Origin: Bradyrhizobium sp. 4
GTDB taxonomy: Bacteria > Pseudomonadota > Alphaproteobacteria > Rhizobiales > Xanthobacteraceae
Length of the DNA: 64,000 nucleotides
Direction: 5' to 3'
Assembly: GCF_023100905.1 (NCBI RefSeq)
Contig: NZ_CP064686.1
Span: forward strand, 6,448,001 to 6,512,000
Shown: piece by piece, positions 17,830 to 28,437 of the stretch
Layout of the letters: the number at the start of each line of letters is the position of its first letter
How positions within the stretch are numbered: position 1 is the stretch's first letter
Program-made: the position numbers and the translations under genes
The notes under the pieces: generated by a model
Database searches by the model: none
The model's input: only the letters and a program-made list of their open reading frames with translations
What the model was told of the DNA's origin: nothing

Positions 17830-18966
17830 CTAGTAGCCGCTGTTGTTCGCAGCACCGGCGGCGCCAAAACGGCTGGCCGAGAACGCGCCGACCAGCTCCG
17901 GCTCGAGCGCGCCCTGCTCGACCATCCGCGCGATCTCGAAAGCGTGGTTGGAGGCGAGCGTCACGCCGGAATGGCAGCAGGCGACGAAGGCGCCGGGATG
18001 CGTCTCCGACTGGTCGTAGATCGGAAAGCCGTCCTGCGGCATGACGCGGATGCCGGCCCAGCTCCTGACCACGTTGAGCCGCGCGAGATGCGGAAACATG
18101 CGCTGGGCGCGATCGGTCATCACGGCGCTGATCGAATGCTTCATCGTACGATCGTCGAGCTCGTCTTCCTTGCTGTCACCGATCATCACCGTGCCTTCGT
18201 CGGTCTGGCGGATCGTGGTCAGCGGATGCGGCAGGAACGGCATGGTGCGCTCGGTCACCACGATCTGGCCACGGGTCGGGCCCATCGGGGCGTAGAGACC
18301 GACCATCGGCGCCAGCGTCTGGTTGGCATTGCCGGCGGCGAGCACGATCTTGGCGGCACGGAGCTCGCCCTGCGGCGTCGTCAGGCGGAATTCACCGCCG
18401 CTCTGGCTGATCGTCGAGACCGGACGCTCCGGAAGATAATCGATGCCGAATGCCCTAAAGCCGGTGTGGAACGCACGAAACGTGCGCAGCGAATTGACGT
18501 GACCGTCGAGCGGACAATAACTGCCGCCCGAAACTTCAGGCCCAATCAGCGGCAGCGCCTTCTTCACCTCGGACGCCGGCAGCATCTCCATCTTGTAGTC
18601 GGCGGCGCCTGTCTGGTTGTGCATGCGCTTGACCAGCTCGGTGCGCTGGCCGAATTCGTCCTCGCCGAGCGTGAGATGAAAGCCGCCATTCTGCTGAAGA
18701 GAGACATCGAGGCCAGTCTGCTGCTTCAACTCGGATGCGAGCCGGCCCCACGCCTGCGACGCCTGCACAGTCCACACCGTATAGGCCGGCATGCCGAGGC
18801 CCTTGCTCTGCACCCAGACCAGCGCAAAGTTGGCACGCGAGGCGCGCTTGGTGATGTCGCCTTCGTCGAGCACGGCGACGCGTCTGCCGAGCCTCCCGAG
18901 GCCCCAGGCGATGGCGGAGCCGAGCAATCCGCCGCCGACGACGGCGACGTCATAATCTGTTCGCAT
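17830..18966 (-). CDS. FAD-dependent amino acid/amine oxidase (DAO family)
   Basis: A second DAO-family protein, 378 residues, only distantly like the beta subunit 1.7 kb away. It has the N-terminal loop YDVAVVGGGLLGSAIAWGLG, AVLDEGDITKRASRANFALVW, and near the C-terminus SWAGIRVMPQDGFPIYDQS followed by ACCHSGVTLASNH, which contains the FAD-contacting glycine/serine region. It is 19 nt upstream of the gamma subunit and 8 nt downstream of the permease stop, so it sits in the middle of the operon. It may take the same imported compound one step further, or oxidise a related secondary amine; no substrate can be read from the sequence. Confidence 0.83.
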   Translation of the reverse strand: MRTDYDVAVVGGGLLGSAIAWGLGRLGRRVAVLDEGDITKRASRANFALVWVQSKGLGMPAYTVWTVQASQAWGRLASELKQQTGLDVSLQQNGGFHLTLGEDEFGQRTELVKRMHNQTGAADYKMEMLPASEVKKALPLIGPEVSGGSYCPLDGHVNSLRTFRAFHTGFRAFGIDYLPERPVSTISQSGGEFRLTTPQGELRAAKIVLAAGNANQTLAPMVGLYAPMGPTRGQIVVTERTMPFLPHPLTTIRQTDEGTVMIGDSKEDELDDRTMKHSISAVMTDRAQRMFPHLARLNVVRSWAGIRVMPQDGFPIYDQSETHPGAFVACCHSGVTLASNHAFEIARMVEQGALEPELVGAFSASRFGAAGAANNSGY

Positions 18967-18974
18967 GGATTCTC

Positions 18975-19781
18975 CTATCGCCCTGTATCGCCCTTGCCGG
19001 CGAGCACGCGGTCGAGCCCGTAGAAGCGGTCGAGCAGAATGAGAGCGGTCATGGTAACAGCGATCACGCAGGCCGAAACCGACGTCACCAGCGGATCGAT
19101 GTTGTCCTGGATGTACAGAAACATGCGCACCGGCAGTGTTTCGGTGCCGGGTGCCGCGAGGAAGACGGTCATGGTGAGATCGTCGAAGGACTGGATGAAG
19201 GCGAGCGCCCAGCCGCTGATGACGCCGGGCAGGATCAGCGGCAAGGTCACGCGGCGGAACAGCGTCCAGCCGCCGGCGCCGAGCGAGATCGCCGCCATCT
19301 CGACCGAAAGGTCCATGCCGGTCGCCGCCGCCAACGTCAGCCGCAGCGCGAACGGAAACACGATGATGACATGCGCGATGATCAGCGCGGCAAAGCTGCC
19401 GCCGAGGCCAGCCGAGGTGAAGAAGCGCAGGAATGCGATGCCGAGCACGACATGCGGGATCATGAGCGGCGACAGGAACAGTGCCGCCAGTGCGTCTCGG
19501 CCGCGGAACCGATAGCGCGCGATCGCGAGCGCCGCAGGCACTGCGAACAGCAGCGCCACGAAGGAGGACAGTGCGCCAAGGCCAAGACTGACCCAGAAAG
19601 CATGGACGAATTCGGGATAGTTGGCGATCGCCCTGAACCAGCGCAGCGAAAAACCGTTTGTCGGCAGCGACAAGAAGCCTTCAGGCGTGAACGCGACGAG
19701 GCAGACGACGAGGATCGGCGCCACCATGACGATGACGAAGATGGTGTGGAAGATCAGCGCGAGCGGCCCGTTCCGGCTCAT
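18975..19781 (-). CDS. ABC transporter permease (PotC/polyamine-opine type)
   Basis: A protein of 268 residues with six predicted membrane helices and the EAA loop seen as AAISLGAGGWTLFRRVTLPLILPG. The N-terminal helix (LALIFHTIFVIVMVAPILVV) and the spacing are typical of the second permease of spermidine/putrescine/opine/AGLP-type importers. Its ATG overlaps the stop of the first permease by 4 nt. It belongs with the ATPase and binding protein at 20650-22742. Confidence 0.88.
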   Translation of the reverse strand: MSRNGPLALIFHTIFVIVMVAPILVVCLVAFTPEGFLSLPTNGFSLRWFRAIANYPEFVHAFWVSLGLGALSSFVALLFAVPAALAIARYRFRGRDALAALFLSPLMIPHVVLGIAFLRFFTSAGLGGSFAALIIAHVIIVFPFALRLTLAAATGMDLSVEMAAISLGAGGWTLFRRVTLPLILPGVISGWALAFIQSFDDLTMTVFLAAPGTETLPVRMFLYIQDNIDPLVTSVSACVIAVTMTALILLDRFYGLDRVLAGKGDTGR

Positions 19782-20649
19782 CGGAACACCTCCGCGTAGC
19801 GGCGCTCGATCAGTGTGTTGCTGCCGACGACGATCAAGACCAGCGCGGCCAGCAGCAGCGTGGCGACCGCCGCACCCAGCGGCCAGTTCAGCGTGTTGAG
19901 GAATTCGTCATAGGCGAGCGTCGCCGCGACCTTGAGCCGGCGGCCGCCGATGATCGCGGGCGTCGCAAACGCACTGGCCGAGAGCGAGAACACGATGATC
20001 GCCCCTGACAGCACGCCCGGCATGATCTGCGGCATGATGATGCGGCGGATGATGGTCACAGGGCCGGCGCCGAGCGACATCGCGGCATTCTCGATCTGCG
20101 GATCGAGCCGCTGCAGCGCCGCCCACACCGACAGCACCATGAATGGCATCATCACATGCGCGAGCGCGATAACCATTCCGGTCTCGGTGAACATGAAGGG
20201 GATAGGCGCGCGGATCAACCCGGCCGACATCAAGAGCTTGTTGACGAGGCCGTTATTGCCGCCGAACAGCAGCGCCCAGCCGAGCGTGCGCGCCACCACG
20301 GAAATCAACAGCGGCCCCAGGATGACCAGCAGGAAAACGCTCTTCCAGCGTCCGCCCATGCGGTTGAGGATGTAGGCTTCGGGCGCACCGAGCAGCGCGG
20401 TGAGCAGCGTGGTCAGGATCGCGATGCGAAACGTCCGCCCGAACATCTCGGCGTAATAGGGATCGGTAACGATCTCGTGCCAGTTCTTGAGGATGAAGAC
20501 CGGCTCGATGCCCTTGTACTGGCCCCAGTCATGGAACGACAGCATCACGGTCATTGCCAGCGGAATCAGGAGCACGCCGACGAACAGCATCAAAGCGGGC
20601 GCGGTCAGCGCCCAGGGCGTGCGTGCGTTTCGTTCCTCGGCGGAAGCGC

Positions 20650-20653
<4 letters not shown>
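19778..20653 (-). CDS. ABC transporter permease (PotB/polyamine-opine type)
   Basis: A protein of 291 residues from the ATG at 20653, which overlaps the ATPase stop (ATGA). Six membrane segments are visible, starting with LTAPALMLFVGVLLIPLAMTV. The EAA loop is NAAMSLGAGPVTIIRRIIMPQIMPG. It is the first inner-membrane subunit of the importer. An upstream in-frame start at 20689 would extend into the ATPase gene and is less likely. Confidence 0.88.
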
Positions 20654-21684
<1,031 letters not shown>

Positions 21685-21707
21685 CGCACTGTCTCCGGTA
21701 TGACCGA

Positions 21708-22742
21708 TCAGCGCTCGACCTCGCGATTCCAGCGCTTGGTCCATTCCTCGCGCTTCTCGTTGATGACGGTCCAGTCCGGATTATAGAGCTTTGCCGCACG
21801 CTCGCCGATCGGCGCCATCTTGCCGAGCTCGGGCGGGATCACCAGCGATTTCAGCACCGGGCCGTAGCCGTAATCCTTCAGCATCACGAGCTGGATCTTG
21901 GGTTCGAGCAGCATCTTGACGAAGCTGGACGCAAGCGGCGAGGCGTTCGGCTTGGTGATCGGACAGGCGGTCGTCAGCAACGTCGCGGCGCCCTCCTTCG
22001 GATAGACGAAATCGACGGGGAAGCCGGTATTGGCAAAGCTCTGCACGCGGCCGGTGCCCCACACCGCGATCACGGCCTGGCCGGACTGGAACAGCTCGGT
22101 CATCTTGCCCGGCGACGGCTCATAGGCGAGCACGTTCGGATTGATCTGCTCCTTGAAGATCTTGAAGCCGGAATCGACATTGGTTTCGCCGCCGCCATTC
22201 ATCTTCGACAGCATCACCAGCGCTTCGAGGCCATAGGTGTTGTTGATCGGCGGGATCACGAGCTGCTTGGCGTATTTCGTGTCCTTCAAATCGTTCCAGG
22301 AGGTCGGCGGCGCCCAGCCCTTCTCCGCAAACACCTTGGTGTTGTACATCAGGCCGGTCGCGACGATCCCGATGGCGACCGCACGATCGTCCTTAAAGCG
22401 GGCGGTGTCGTAGAGATCGGCCGGAAGTCCCTCGAGCTTGCCGCAGAAGCCGAGCTGGATCGCCTGGTACATCGGGCCGTCGTCGACGATGGCGACGTCG
22501 ATCTGCTGATTGCCCTTCTGCGCCTGGAGCTTTGCCAGCGTATCGGTGGAGTTGCCGGCGACGTACTCTACCTTGACGCCGTTCTCCTTCTCGAAGGTCG
22601 GGATCACCTCGTCACGAATAGTCTTCTCGAACGAGCCGCCATAGCCGGCGACGTAGAGCGTTTTCTGCTGGGCCGTGGCGACCGACGGGGCGGCGACGAG
22701 CGCCGCGATGCTGACCGCTGTCAGAAGGCGAAAAGTCTTCAT
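21708..22742 (-). CDS. ABC transporter periplasmic substrate-binding protein (PotD-like)
   Basis: A protein of 344 residues with a clear signal peptide (MKTFRLLTAVSIAALVAAPS, cut near ATAQQ). The mature sequence begins KTLYVAGYGGSFEKTIRDEV, the pattern of polyamine/opine/iron-type family 1 receptors, and includes QIDVAIVDDGPMYQAIQLGF and AVIAVWGTGRVQSFANTGF. It is the first gene of the operon that ends in RidA, and diverges from a LysR regulator across 271 nt, where the operon promoter should lie. The ligand is probably the substrate of the oxidases encoded downstream. Confidence 0.88.
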   Translation of the reverse strand: MKTFRLLTAVSIAALVAAPSVATAQQKTLYVAGYGGSFEKTIRDEVIPTFEKENGVKVEYVAGNSTDTLAKLQAQKGNQQIDVAIVDDGPMYQAIQLGFCGKLEGLPADLYDTARFKDDRAVAIGIVATGLMYNTKVFAEKGWAPPTSWNDLKDTKYAKQLVIPPINNTYGLEALVMLSKMNGGGETNVDSGFKIFKEQINPNVLAYEPSPGKMTELFQSGQAVIAVWGTGRVQSFANTGFPVDFVYPKEGAATLLTTACPITKPNASPLASSFVKMLLEPKIQLVMLKDYGYGPVLKSLVIPPELGKMAPIGERAAKLYNPDWTVINEKREEWTKRWNREVER

Positions 22743-23013
22743 GTGGTCCGATCTCCATACCGGGATGAGGTGACGTGCCGACGAGTCTCGTTGGCTGAAC
22801 CTTCCGCATTTCCTTCCGCGCAAATCCCTCCCCGACAGGGCTCCGGCCCCTGCGCGGCTGGTTTTGGCGCGATCCGGAGGTTCGAACCCCTCCGATCTGC
22901 CGAAAAAGCGGGCCGTCTCCAGCTCTGATGAAAAAGATCGCAAACTCCGGCTTCCGCCGTCCAATGAATAATGGCACCCTCTGTATGCCTAAATGTTATG
23001 AATGGAACTCAGG

Positions 23014-23928
23014 ATGGCGCGGATCAATTCGCGGCAGGTGGAAGCCTTCCGGGCCACGATGCTGACCGGCAGCGTGACTGAGGCGGCGGCGCTGATGAAA
23101 GTGACGCAACCGGCGGTCTCCCGGTTGCTGCGCGACCTCCAGGCGCTGCTGAAGATGGAGCTGTTCGAACGGCGCGGCACCGGCCTCGTGCCGACCGCTG
23201 CGGCCATGGCGCTCTACACCGAAGTCGAGCGCTCCTTCGTCGGCCTCGAACGCATCACGGCGGCAGCCGAGGAAATCCGGGGCCGCCGCACCGGCTCACT
23301 GCGGATCGCGGCACTTCCAGCACTGTCGAATGGCTATTTGCCGCGGCTCACCGGGCAGTTCCTGAAGGAGCGGCCCAACCTCAACCTCGCTTTCTTCGGC
23401 GTGATCTCGCCGATCGTGGTTGACTGGGTGCTGAACAACCAATGCGACGTCGGCTTTGCCGAGGTGCCGATCGCGCATTCCGGCCTGCCGAGCCAGAAGC
23501 TGCCGGCGCCGGCGCGTGTGGCTGTACTGCCCACCGGTCACCGCCTCGCGGAAAAGGAAGTGCTGGAGCCCCGCGATTTCGAGGGCGAGACTTTCATTTC
23601 GCTGTCGGCGGGCTCGTCGAGCCGCCACCTCGTCGACCAGGTCTTCCATCGCCACGATGTCCGCCGCGTGCTCAGGGTCGAGACCACGCTCTCGGAGATC
23701 ATGTGCGGCATGGTGTCGTCGGGGCTCGGGGTTGCGATCTGCGATCCCTTCACCGCGCAGGAATTTTCCACGCGCGGCGTCGTCGTCCGCCGCTTCCTGC
23801 CGCGCATCGACTTCGAATTCTCCGCCGTGTTTCCGGCGCAGCGCAGCCCCTCGCCGGTGGCGCTGGATCTGGTCGAGACTATGCGCAAGTCGCTCGCCGA
23901 ATTCGACGAGCCAGCCCTCAGCCGTTGA
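23014..23928 (+). CDS. LysR-family transcriptional regulator
   Basis: A protein of 304 residues. The N-terminal winged helix-turn-helix is INSRQVEAFRATMLTGSVTE and VTQPAVSRLLRDLQALLKMELFERRG, and the C-terminal ligand domain contains ISLSAGSSSRHLVDQVF and a glycine-rich SSGLGVAICDPFT. The ATG at 23014 is preceded by GGAACTCAGG; an in-frame ATG at 23002 would add four residues. It is divergent from the binding-protein gene of the oxidase/ABC operon, the usual arrangement for a LysR regulator of the neighbouring operon. Its stop overlaps the end of the convergent amidohydrolase gene by 11 nt. Confidence 0.88.
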   Translation: MARINSRQVEAFRATMLTGSVTEAAALMKVTQPAVSRLLRDLQALLKMELFERRGTGLVPTAAAMALYTEVERSFVGLERITAAAEEIRGRRTGSLRIAALPALSNGYLPRLTGQFLKERPNLNLAFFGVISPIVVDWVLNNQCDVGFAEVPIAHSGLPSQKLPAPARVAVLPTGHRLAEKEVLEPRDFEGETFISLSAGSSSRHLVDQVFHRHDVRRVLRVETTLSEIMCGMVSSGLGVAICDPFTAQEFSTRGVVVRRFLPRIDFEFSAVFPAQRSPSPVALDLVETMRKSLAEFDEPALSR

Positions 23929-25291
23929 ACGCCGCCTGCGCCTCCGGCAGGTCCCAGATCTTGCCGATCGCAGCAGTCCCCGCCGCCGTGATCGCCGCCT
24001 CGTCAGCGCCGAGGTAGCGGCCGCCATCGACCAGCATGCGGCCGTCGACCATGACCTGATCGATATTGGCGCGATTGGCGAGCGCGATCAGCGCGCGGCG
24101 CGGGTCGAACAGCGGCTGAAGATGCGGATGGGTGAGATCGACGATCGTGAGGTCGGCGGTCGCGCCCGGCTCGATCCGGCCGAGATCGGGCCGCTTGATG
24201 ACATCGGCGGCGACTGCCGTGTTCGCCTCGATCAACTCGGGCGCGTTCGCGACGTCAGCCCGCGCCGAAGTGATCTTGGAGATCAGCGACGCCGCATTGA
24301 GCTCGCCGAGCAGGTCCATGTTGTAGCCGTCGGTGCCGACCACGGTGCGAACGCCGTGTTCCGCAAACCGGCTGAACGCGGCGGTGACGCCGGCGCGCGC
24401 GAACACGCGCGGGCAGTTGAGAACCGTCATGCCGCGCGCGGCCATCAGCTTGAGATCGTCGTCGGTGCTGAACATGCAGTGCGCCGCCATCAGATCGGGC
24501 GCCAGCAGGCCGAGCCAGTCGAGATACTGCGCCGGCGTGCGGCCGCCATAGCGCTTGCCGATGGTTTCGACCTCGGCGCGGCTCTGCGCCAAATGCGTCG
24601 TGATGGGCACACCAAGCTCGCGCGCCCGCGCGGCACAGGCTTTCAAGAGATCTGGCCCGCAGGTGTCGGTGGCATGCGGACTCATCGCAAGGCCGATGCG
24701 ACCGTCGCCGCGATTGTTCCAGCGCTGGTAGAGTGCATCCCAGGTCGCCATGTCGGCTGTGCCGTCATCGCCGGAATAGTGCACCACGCCGTCGGGGCCG
24801 GCCTTGGCGTCCGACGTCGAGAACAGATAGGGCGCGCCATAGAAGCGGATGCCCATCTCCTCGGCGGCGTCGAACATCTCCGGGATCGAGTTCCGGAACG
24901 GCTCCATCACCGTGGTGGCGCCGCCCTTCAGGAGTTGGAGAATGCCGAGCCGCGCGACCGCCATGCGCTCTTCCGCCGACAAGATATCTGCACCGCGCTT
25001 GGTCAGCGGCAAGAGCACCGTGTAGACGATGCTCTGGTTGTTCTTGCGGCCATTGCCGTCCTCGGTGTGGCTGCGCGCCACCGCTTCCGAGAAGCAGTGA
25101 TTGTGCAGGTTCAACAGGCCCGGCAGAACGAAACGGCCGGGACGGTCATGCACCTCGTCCGCGTGCGGCTTGTCGCGCGTGACCGCGGCGATCGTCTTTC
25201 CTTCGATCAGGACCCAGCGGTCGCGCAACACGTCCTGCGCGCCGTCCTTGCGAGACAGCACATAGCTGCCGAAAATTGCTGAGGTGCTCAT
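23918..25291 (-). CDS. Amidohydrolase family protein (cytosine deaminase/atrazine chlorohydrolase-like)
   Basis: A protein of 457 residues with the TIM-barrel metal hydrolase layout. GRFVLPGLLNLHNHCFS supplies the first two metal ligands (HxH), THLAQSRAEVE the third, AAHCMFST the fourth, and VVGTDGYNMD the catalytic Asp. GATADLTIVDL near the end is the beta-sandwich return typical of the TRZ/ATZ/cytosine deaminase branch. The ATG at 25291 overlaps the stop of the preceding binding protein (ATGA), so it is coupled to that gene. It would deaminate or hydrolyse a heterocyclic or guanidino nitrogen compound. Confidence 0.88.
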   Translation of the reverse strand: MSTSAIFGSYVLSRKDGAQDVLRDRWVLIEGKTIAAVTRDKPHADEVHDRPGRFVLPGLLNLHNHCFSEAVARSHTEDGNGRKNNQSIVYTVLLPLTKRGADILSAEERMAVARLGILQLLKGGATTVMEPFRNSIPEMFDAAEEMGIRFYGAPYLFSTSDAKAGPDGVVHYSGDDGTADMATWDALYQRWNNRGDGRIGLAMSPHATDTCGPDLLKACAARARELGVPITTHLAQSRAEVETIGKRYGGRTPAQYLDWLGLLAPDLMAAHCMFSTDDDLKLMAARGMTVLNCPRVFARAGVTAAFSRFAEHGVRTVVGTDGYNMDLLGELNAASLISKITSARADVANAPELIEANTAVAADVIKRPDLGRIEPGATADLTIVDLTHPHLQPLFDPRRALIALANRANIDQVMVDGRMLVDGGRYLGADEAAITAAGTAAIGKIWDLPEAQAAFNG

Positions 25292-26871
25292 GCGGGGCGT
25301 ACGTTCCAGAAGACGGCGGTGCCGTCGAGAATGCCGGTGATAGCTTTGCGATAGGCGGTCGGCTGCTTGTACAGGCCGATCGGAATATAGGGGATTTCCT
25401 GAAACGCCACCGCCTGGATCTCGCGGCAGATGCGCTGCTGCTCGGCGAGCTCGGAGGCCGCGAGCCACTGGCTGCGCAAGGCTCCCATCTTCTCGCTCGC
25501 ATACCAGCCGGCGACCTTGCCCTCGCCACGGATGTTGGTGTTGCCGGCCGGATTGAGCCAATCGATGCCCTGCCAATTGCCGACCGCCGCGCTCCAGCCG
25601 CCCTGCGGAAGCGGATCCTTCTTGAGCTGGCGTTGCAGCACCACGGCGAAATCGAGCCCGGCATATTCGACGTTCATGCCGGCCTTGCGCAAGGAGTCGA
25701 CGGCGATCTCGCCAAGCGGCTTCTGGGCCAGTGAGTTGGTGGGCACGAGCACCACGATCTTCTCGCCATTATACCCCGCGGCCTTGAGATCGGCCTTCAC
25801 CTTGGCGTAGTCACGCGGGCCGCGGAAGACATCGAGGCCGACCTCGCTGGCCATCGGCGTATTCGGCGCGAAATAGCCGATCGGGGAGACCTGGAAGTTC
25901 GGATCGGTACCGGCGACCGCGGTCATGAAGGCGGATTGATCGATCGCCCCCAGGAGCGCGCGGCGAACGGCAGGGTTGTCGAACGGCGGCTGTAGATGAT
26001 TGAGGCGCAGCATGCAGGCATAGCCGCGGGGATCGAGGATGCGCGTCTCGATGTCGCCGGCCGCCTTGATGATCGGCAGCAGGTCGTGCGGCGTGGTCTC
26101 CTGCCAGTCCTGCTCGCCGGTCTGCAGCGCGGCGACGCCGGTGCCGGCATCGGGCGTGGTGGTCCAGACCACCCGATCGTAATGCACGATCTTCGGACCC
26201 GCGGTCCAATCCGGCTTGCCCTCGCTGCGCGGCTGATAGCGCTCGAACATGGCATACGCGTTGCGCGCGCCCTGCACGCGCTCGTCGGCGAGATAGCGGA
26301 ACGGCCCGCTGCCGATGACTTCGGTCAGCGGCTTGAACGGGTCCTGGCTCGCCAGCCGCTCCGGCATCATGAAGCAGGCGTTGATCGCGGCCTTGCCGAG
26401 CGCTTGCGGCAGCAGCGGAAACGGACGCTTGAGGCGGAAACGGATGGTGCGGTCGTCAGTGGCCGACAGTTCATCCGTCGCCTCCATCAGCTCACCGCCA
26501 AAGCCGTCGCGCGCGGCCCAGCGGCGAATGCTGGCAACGCAGTCGCGGGCAAGCACGCGCTCGCCGTCGTGCCAGAACAGGCCATCGCGCAAGCTGAGGT
26601 CCCATTGCAGCCCGTCGCCGGAGACGACATGGCCCGACAGCATCTGCGGCGAGACCTGGAGCGAAGAGCTCATGCCGTAGAGCGTGTCGTAGACCATGAA
26701 GCCATGGTTTCGCGACACCTGCGCCGTGGAATAGATGGGGTCGACGAAGGCGAGGTCGATGACGGGAATGAAGCGCAGTGTGGTCTGGGATTCGGCGCGC
26801 AGGATGCCCGGGAATGACAGCGCCGGTACAGCGGCTGCGGCCTTGAGGAGCGAACGGCGGGAGACGGGCAT
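25288..26871 (-). CDS. ABC transporter substrate-binding protein, family 5 (peptide/nickel type)
   Basis: A protein of 527 residues, the standard size for DppA/OppA relatives. A twin-arginine signal (MPVSRRSLLKAAAAVPALSF) is followed by TLRFIPVIDLAFVDPIYST, VYDTLYGMSS and LSLRDGLFWHDGERVLARDCVAS, all typical of family 5 binding proteins. No matching permease or ATPase genes of this class are in the window, so this is either an orphan receptor or it borrows a transporter encoded elsewhere. It is translationally coupled to the amidohydrolase downstream. Confidence 0.88.
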   Translation of the reverse strand: MPVSRRSLLKAAAAVPALSFPGILRAESQTTLRFIPVIDLAFVDPIYSTAQVSRNHGFMVYDTLYGMSSSLQVSPQMLSGHVVSGDGLQWDLSLRDGLFWHDGERVLARDCVASIRRWAARDGFGGELMEATDELSATDDRTIRFRLKRPFPLLPQALGKAAINACFMMPERLASQDPFKPLTEVIGSGPFRYLADERVQGARNAYAMFERYQPRSEGKPDWTAGPKIVHYDRVVWTTTPDAGTGVAALQTGEQDWQETTPHDLLPIIKAAGDIETRILDPRGYACMLRLNHLQPPFDNPAVRRALLGAIDQSAFMTAVAGTDPNFQVSPIGYFAPNTPMASEVGLDVFRGPRDYAKVKADLKAAGYNGEKIVVLVPTNSLAQKPLGEIAVDSLRKAGMNVEYAGLDFAVVLQRQLKKDPLPQGGWSAAVGNWQGIDWLNPAGNTNIRGEGKVAGWYASEKMGALRSQWLAASELAEQQRICREIQAVAFQEIPYIPIGLYKQPTAYRKAITGILDGTAVFWNVRPA

Positions 26872-26893
26872 TGCGAGAGGCTCCTGAAGGATC

Positions 26894-27544
26894 TTACGTG
26901 TTCAGCAAGACCGCGCCGATCGCAGCGGCCACCGCCTGCTGCGCCGGCTCGACCACGGGAACGCCGATGGCATCCGCAATCGCCGCGCGATGCGAGGCCA
27001 TGCCGGCGCAGCCCATCACCACGACGTCGACACGGCATTGCGAGACCAACGCGCGGCCGGCTTCAATCAACCGTCCGCGGATGTCCGCGCCTGCCGTCTC
27101 CGCCGCGCTTGCGCCGACCGACCAGCTTCCGGCATAGCGGCTGTCGACGCCCATCAGCCGCACCATCCGCTGCTGGCGGCTAATGCTCGACGGCGACAGC
27201 GCGATGATTCCAAAACGTTCACCCAGCATCAGCGCGCGAAAGATGCCGCACTCGGCGATGCCCATCACCGGGCGCCCGCCGGCCGCCTCGCGCACCGCAT
27301 GCAGGCCGGGATCACTGAAGCAGGCGAGCACGAAGGCATCCGCATCGTCGCGCGACACTCGGTTGACCAGCGGCATCACAATGCTGTCGGCGTCGCGCTG
27401 CGAGCTGATGCCGAGCGGCCCCTCGGCAAGGCCGACGACCTCGATTGCGGGGCCGCCGTCGATGCGCAGCGGCGCGACGGCGTCATCGATCGCCGCCGTC
27501 ACCGATGCGGAGGAGTTGGGATTGATGACGAGGATGCGGGTCAT
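26894..27544 (-). CDS. Asp/Glu/hydantoin racemase family protein
   Basis: A protein of 216 residues. MTRILVINPNSSASVTAAID is the characteristic start of hydantoin racemases and allantoin racemases. The two catalytic cysteines of the family are seen in LACFSDPGLHAVREAAG and VVMGCAGM, each in the right half of the pseudo-twofold fold. The ATG at 27544 is used; a TTG 12 nt upstream is possible. It would interconvert enantiomers of a hydantoin or carbamoyl-type intermediate, matching the carbamoylase encoded 4 kb away. It starts 8 nt after the deacetylase stop. Confidence 0.88.
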   Translation of the reverse strand: MTRILVINPNSSASVTAAIDDAVAPLRIDGGPAIEVVGLAEGPLGISSQRDADSIVMPLVNRVSRDDADAFVLACFSDPGLHAVREAAGGRPVMGIAECGIFRALMLGERFGIIALSPSSISRQQRMVRLMGVDSRYAGSWSVGASAAETAGADIRGRLIEAGRALVSQCRVDVVVMGCAGMASHRAAIADAIGVPVVEPAQQAVAAAIGAVLLNT

Positions 27545-27552
27545 GGCGTGGC

Positions 27553-28437
27553 TCAACTTTTGCCGGCCTCGTGGCGCAGGAAGTTGGCCGCGATCTTCTC
27601 ACCGGTCGTGATCCAGACGTCCGGGCACGACTTTGCATAAGTCAGGAACTCACGCAGCAGGCGCAGCCGCATCGGTCGGCCGCTGCATTGCGGATGCAGG
27701 ACGGTCGTCACCATCGCGCCCCAGTCTCTGGTTTCGTCGAGCTCGTCCTTCCAGATCGAAAGCACATGCTCCTTGGGAAAAATCGAGCGCGGACTGAAGC
27801 GCGCCGACAGGCCGTGCATCCAGTCGTCATAGCTTGCGGTCACCGGCAGCTCGATCGTGCCCGGCTTGCCGTCTGCGAGACGATGGCGATAGGGCCGCAC
27901 GTCGTCGCGAAACGAGGAGGTGTAGACGATGCCGTGACGCACCAGCGCCACCCGCAGTTCCTCGGTGAACTCGCCGTAAGGCGCGCGGTAGCCGGTCGGC
28001 CTGACGCCGAGCCGGCGCTTGAGCGCCTCAAAACCGCGCTCCAGTTCCTCCTCCATCCAGGGATCGCCAGGATCGGGAAGGAGATGATGATAACCGTGGT
28101 GGCCGATCTCGTGACCGGCCTTGAGAATGGACTCGGCCATCGCCGGATGCGCGTCGACCGACCATCCCGTGACGAAGAAGGTCGCCTTGAGATCGAGCTG
28201 GTCGAGCAGCTCCAGCAGTTTTGGCGTGCCGACGCGCGCCTCATAGCCGCCATAGCTCATGGTGATGAGCCGCTGCGCGTGCACCGCGTCCTTGCTGGTC
28301 CAGGCGCTCTCCGCGTCCACGTCGAACGACAGGAACATTGCCGAATTGTACGGCTTCGGCCAGGGGTATTCCGGCGCAGCATCCGCCGTGTTGGCCGGAA
28401 CGAGCGGGATGCTCTGGAGTGCCTTACTGTCCAGCAT
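27553..28437 (-). CDS. Polysaccharide deacetylase (NodB) fold protein, allantoinase-like
   Basis: A protein of 294 residues with a NodB homology domain. FLSFDVDAESAW holds the metal Asp (residues 39/41), GHEIGHHGYHHLLPDP the His pair (about 113-118), and YRAPYGEFTEELRVALVRHG the later motif. There is no signal peptide, so it acts in the cytoplasm and is closer to the PuuE-type allantoinases that open cyclic ureides than to peptidoglycan deacetylases. Within this operon of racemase and carbamoylase, ring opening of a hydantoin-like compound is the simplest proposal (inference). It overlaps the start of the next operon gene by 14 nt. Confidence 0.82.
   Translation of the reverse strand: MLDSKALQSIPLVPANTADAAPEYPWPKPYNSAMFLSFDVDAESAWTSKDAVHAQRLITMSYGGYEARVGTPKLLELLDQLDLKATFFVTGWSVDAHPAMAESILKAGHEIGHHGYHHLLPDPGDPWMEEELERGFEALKRRLGVRPTGYRAPYGEFTEELRVALVRHGIVYTSSFRDDVRPYRHRLADGKPGTIELPVTASYDDWMHGLSARFSPRSIFPKEHVLSIWKDELDETRDWGAMVTTVLHPQCSGRPMRLRLLREFLTYAKSCPDVWITTGEKIAANFLRHEAGKS

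Noticed and set aside
23456..25282. 608-residue plus-strand frame
   Set aside because: It runs through part of the LysR gene and the whole antisense of the amidohydrolase. Low-complexity Arg-rich sequence.
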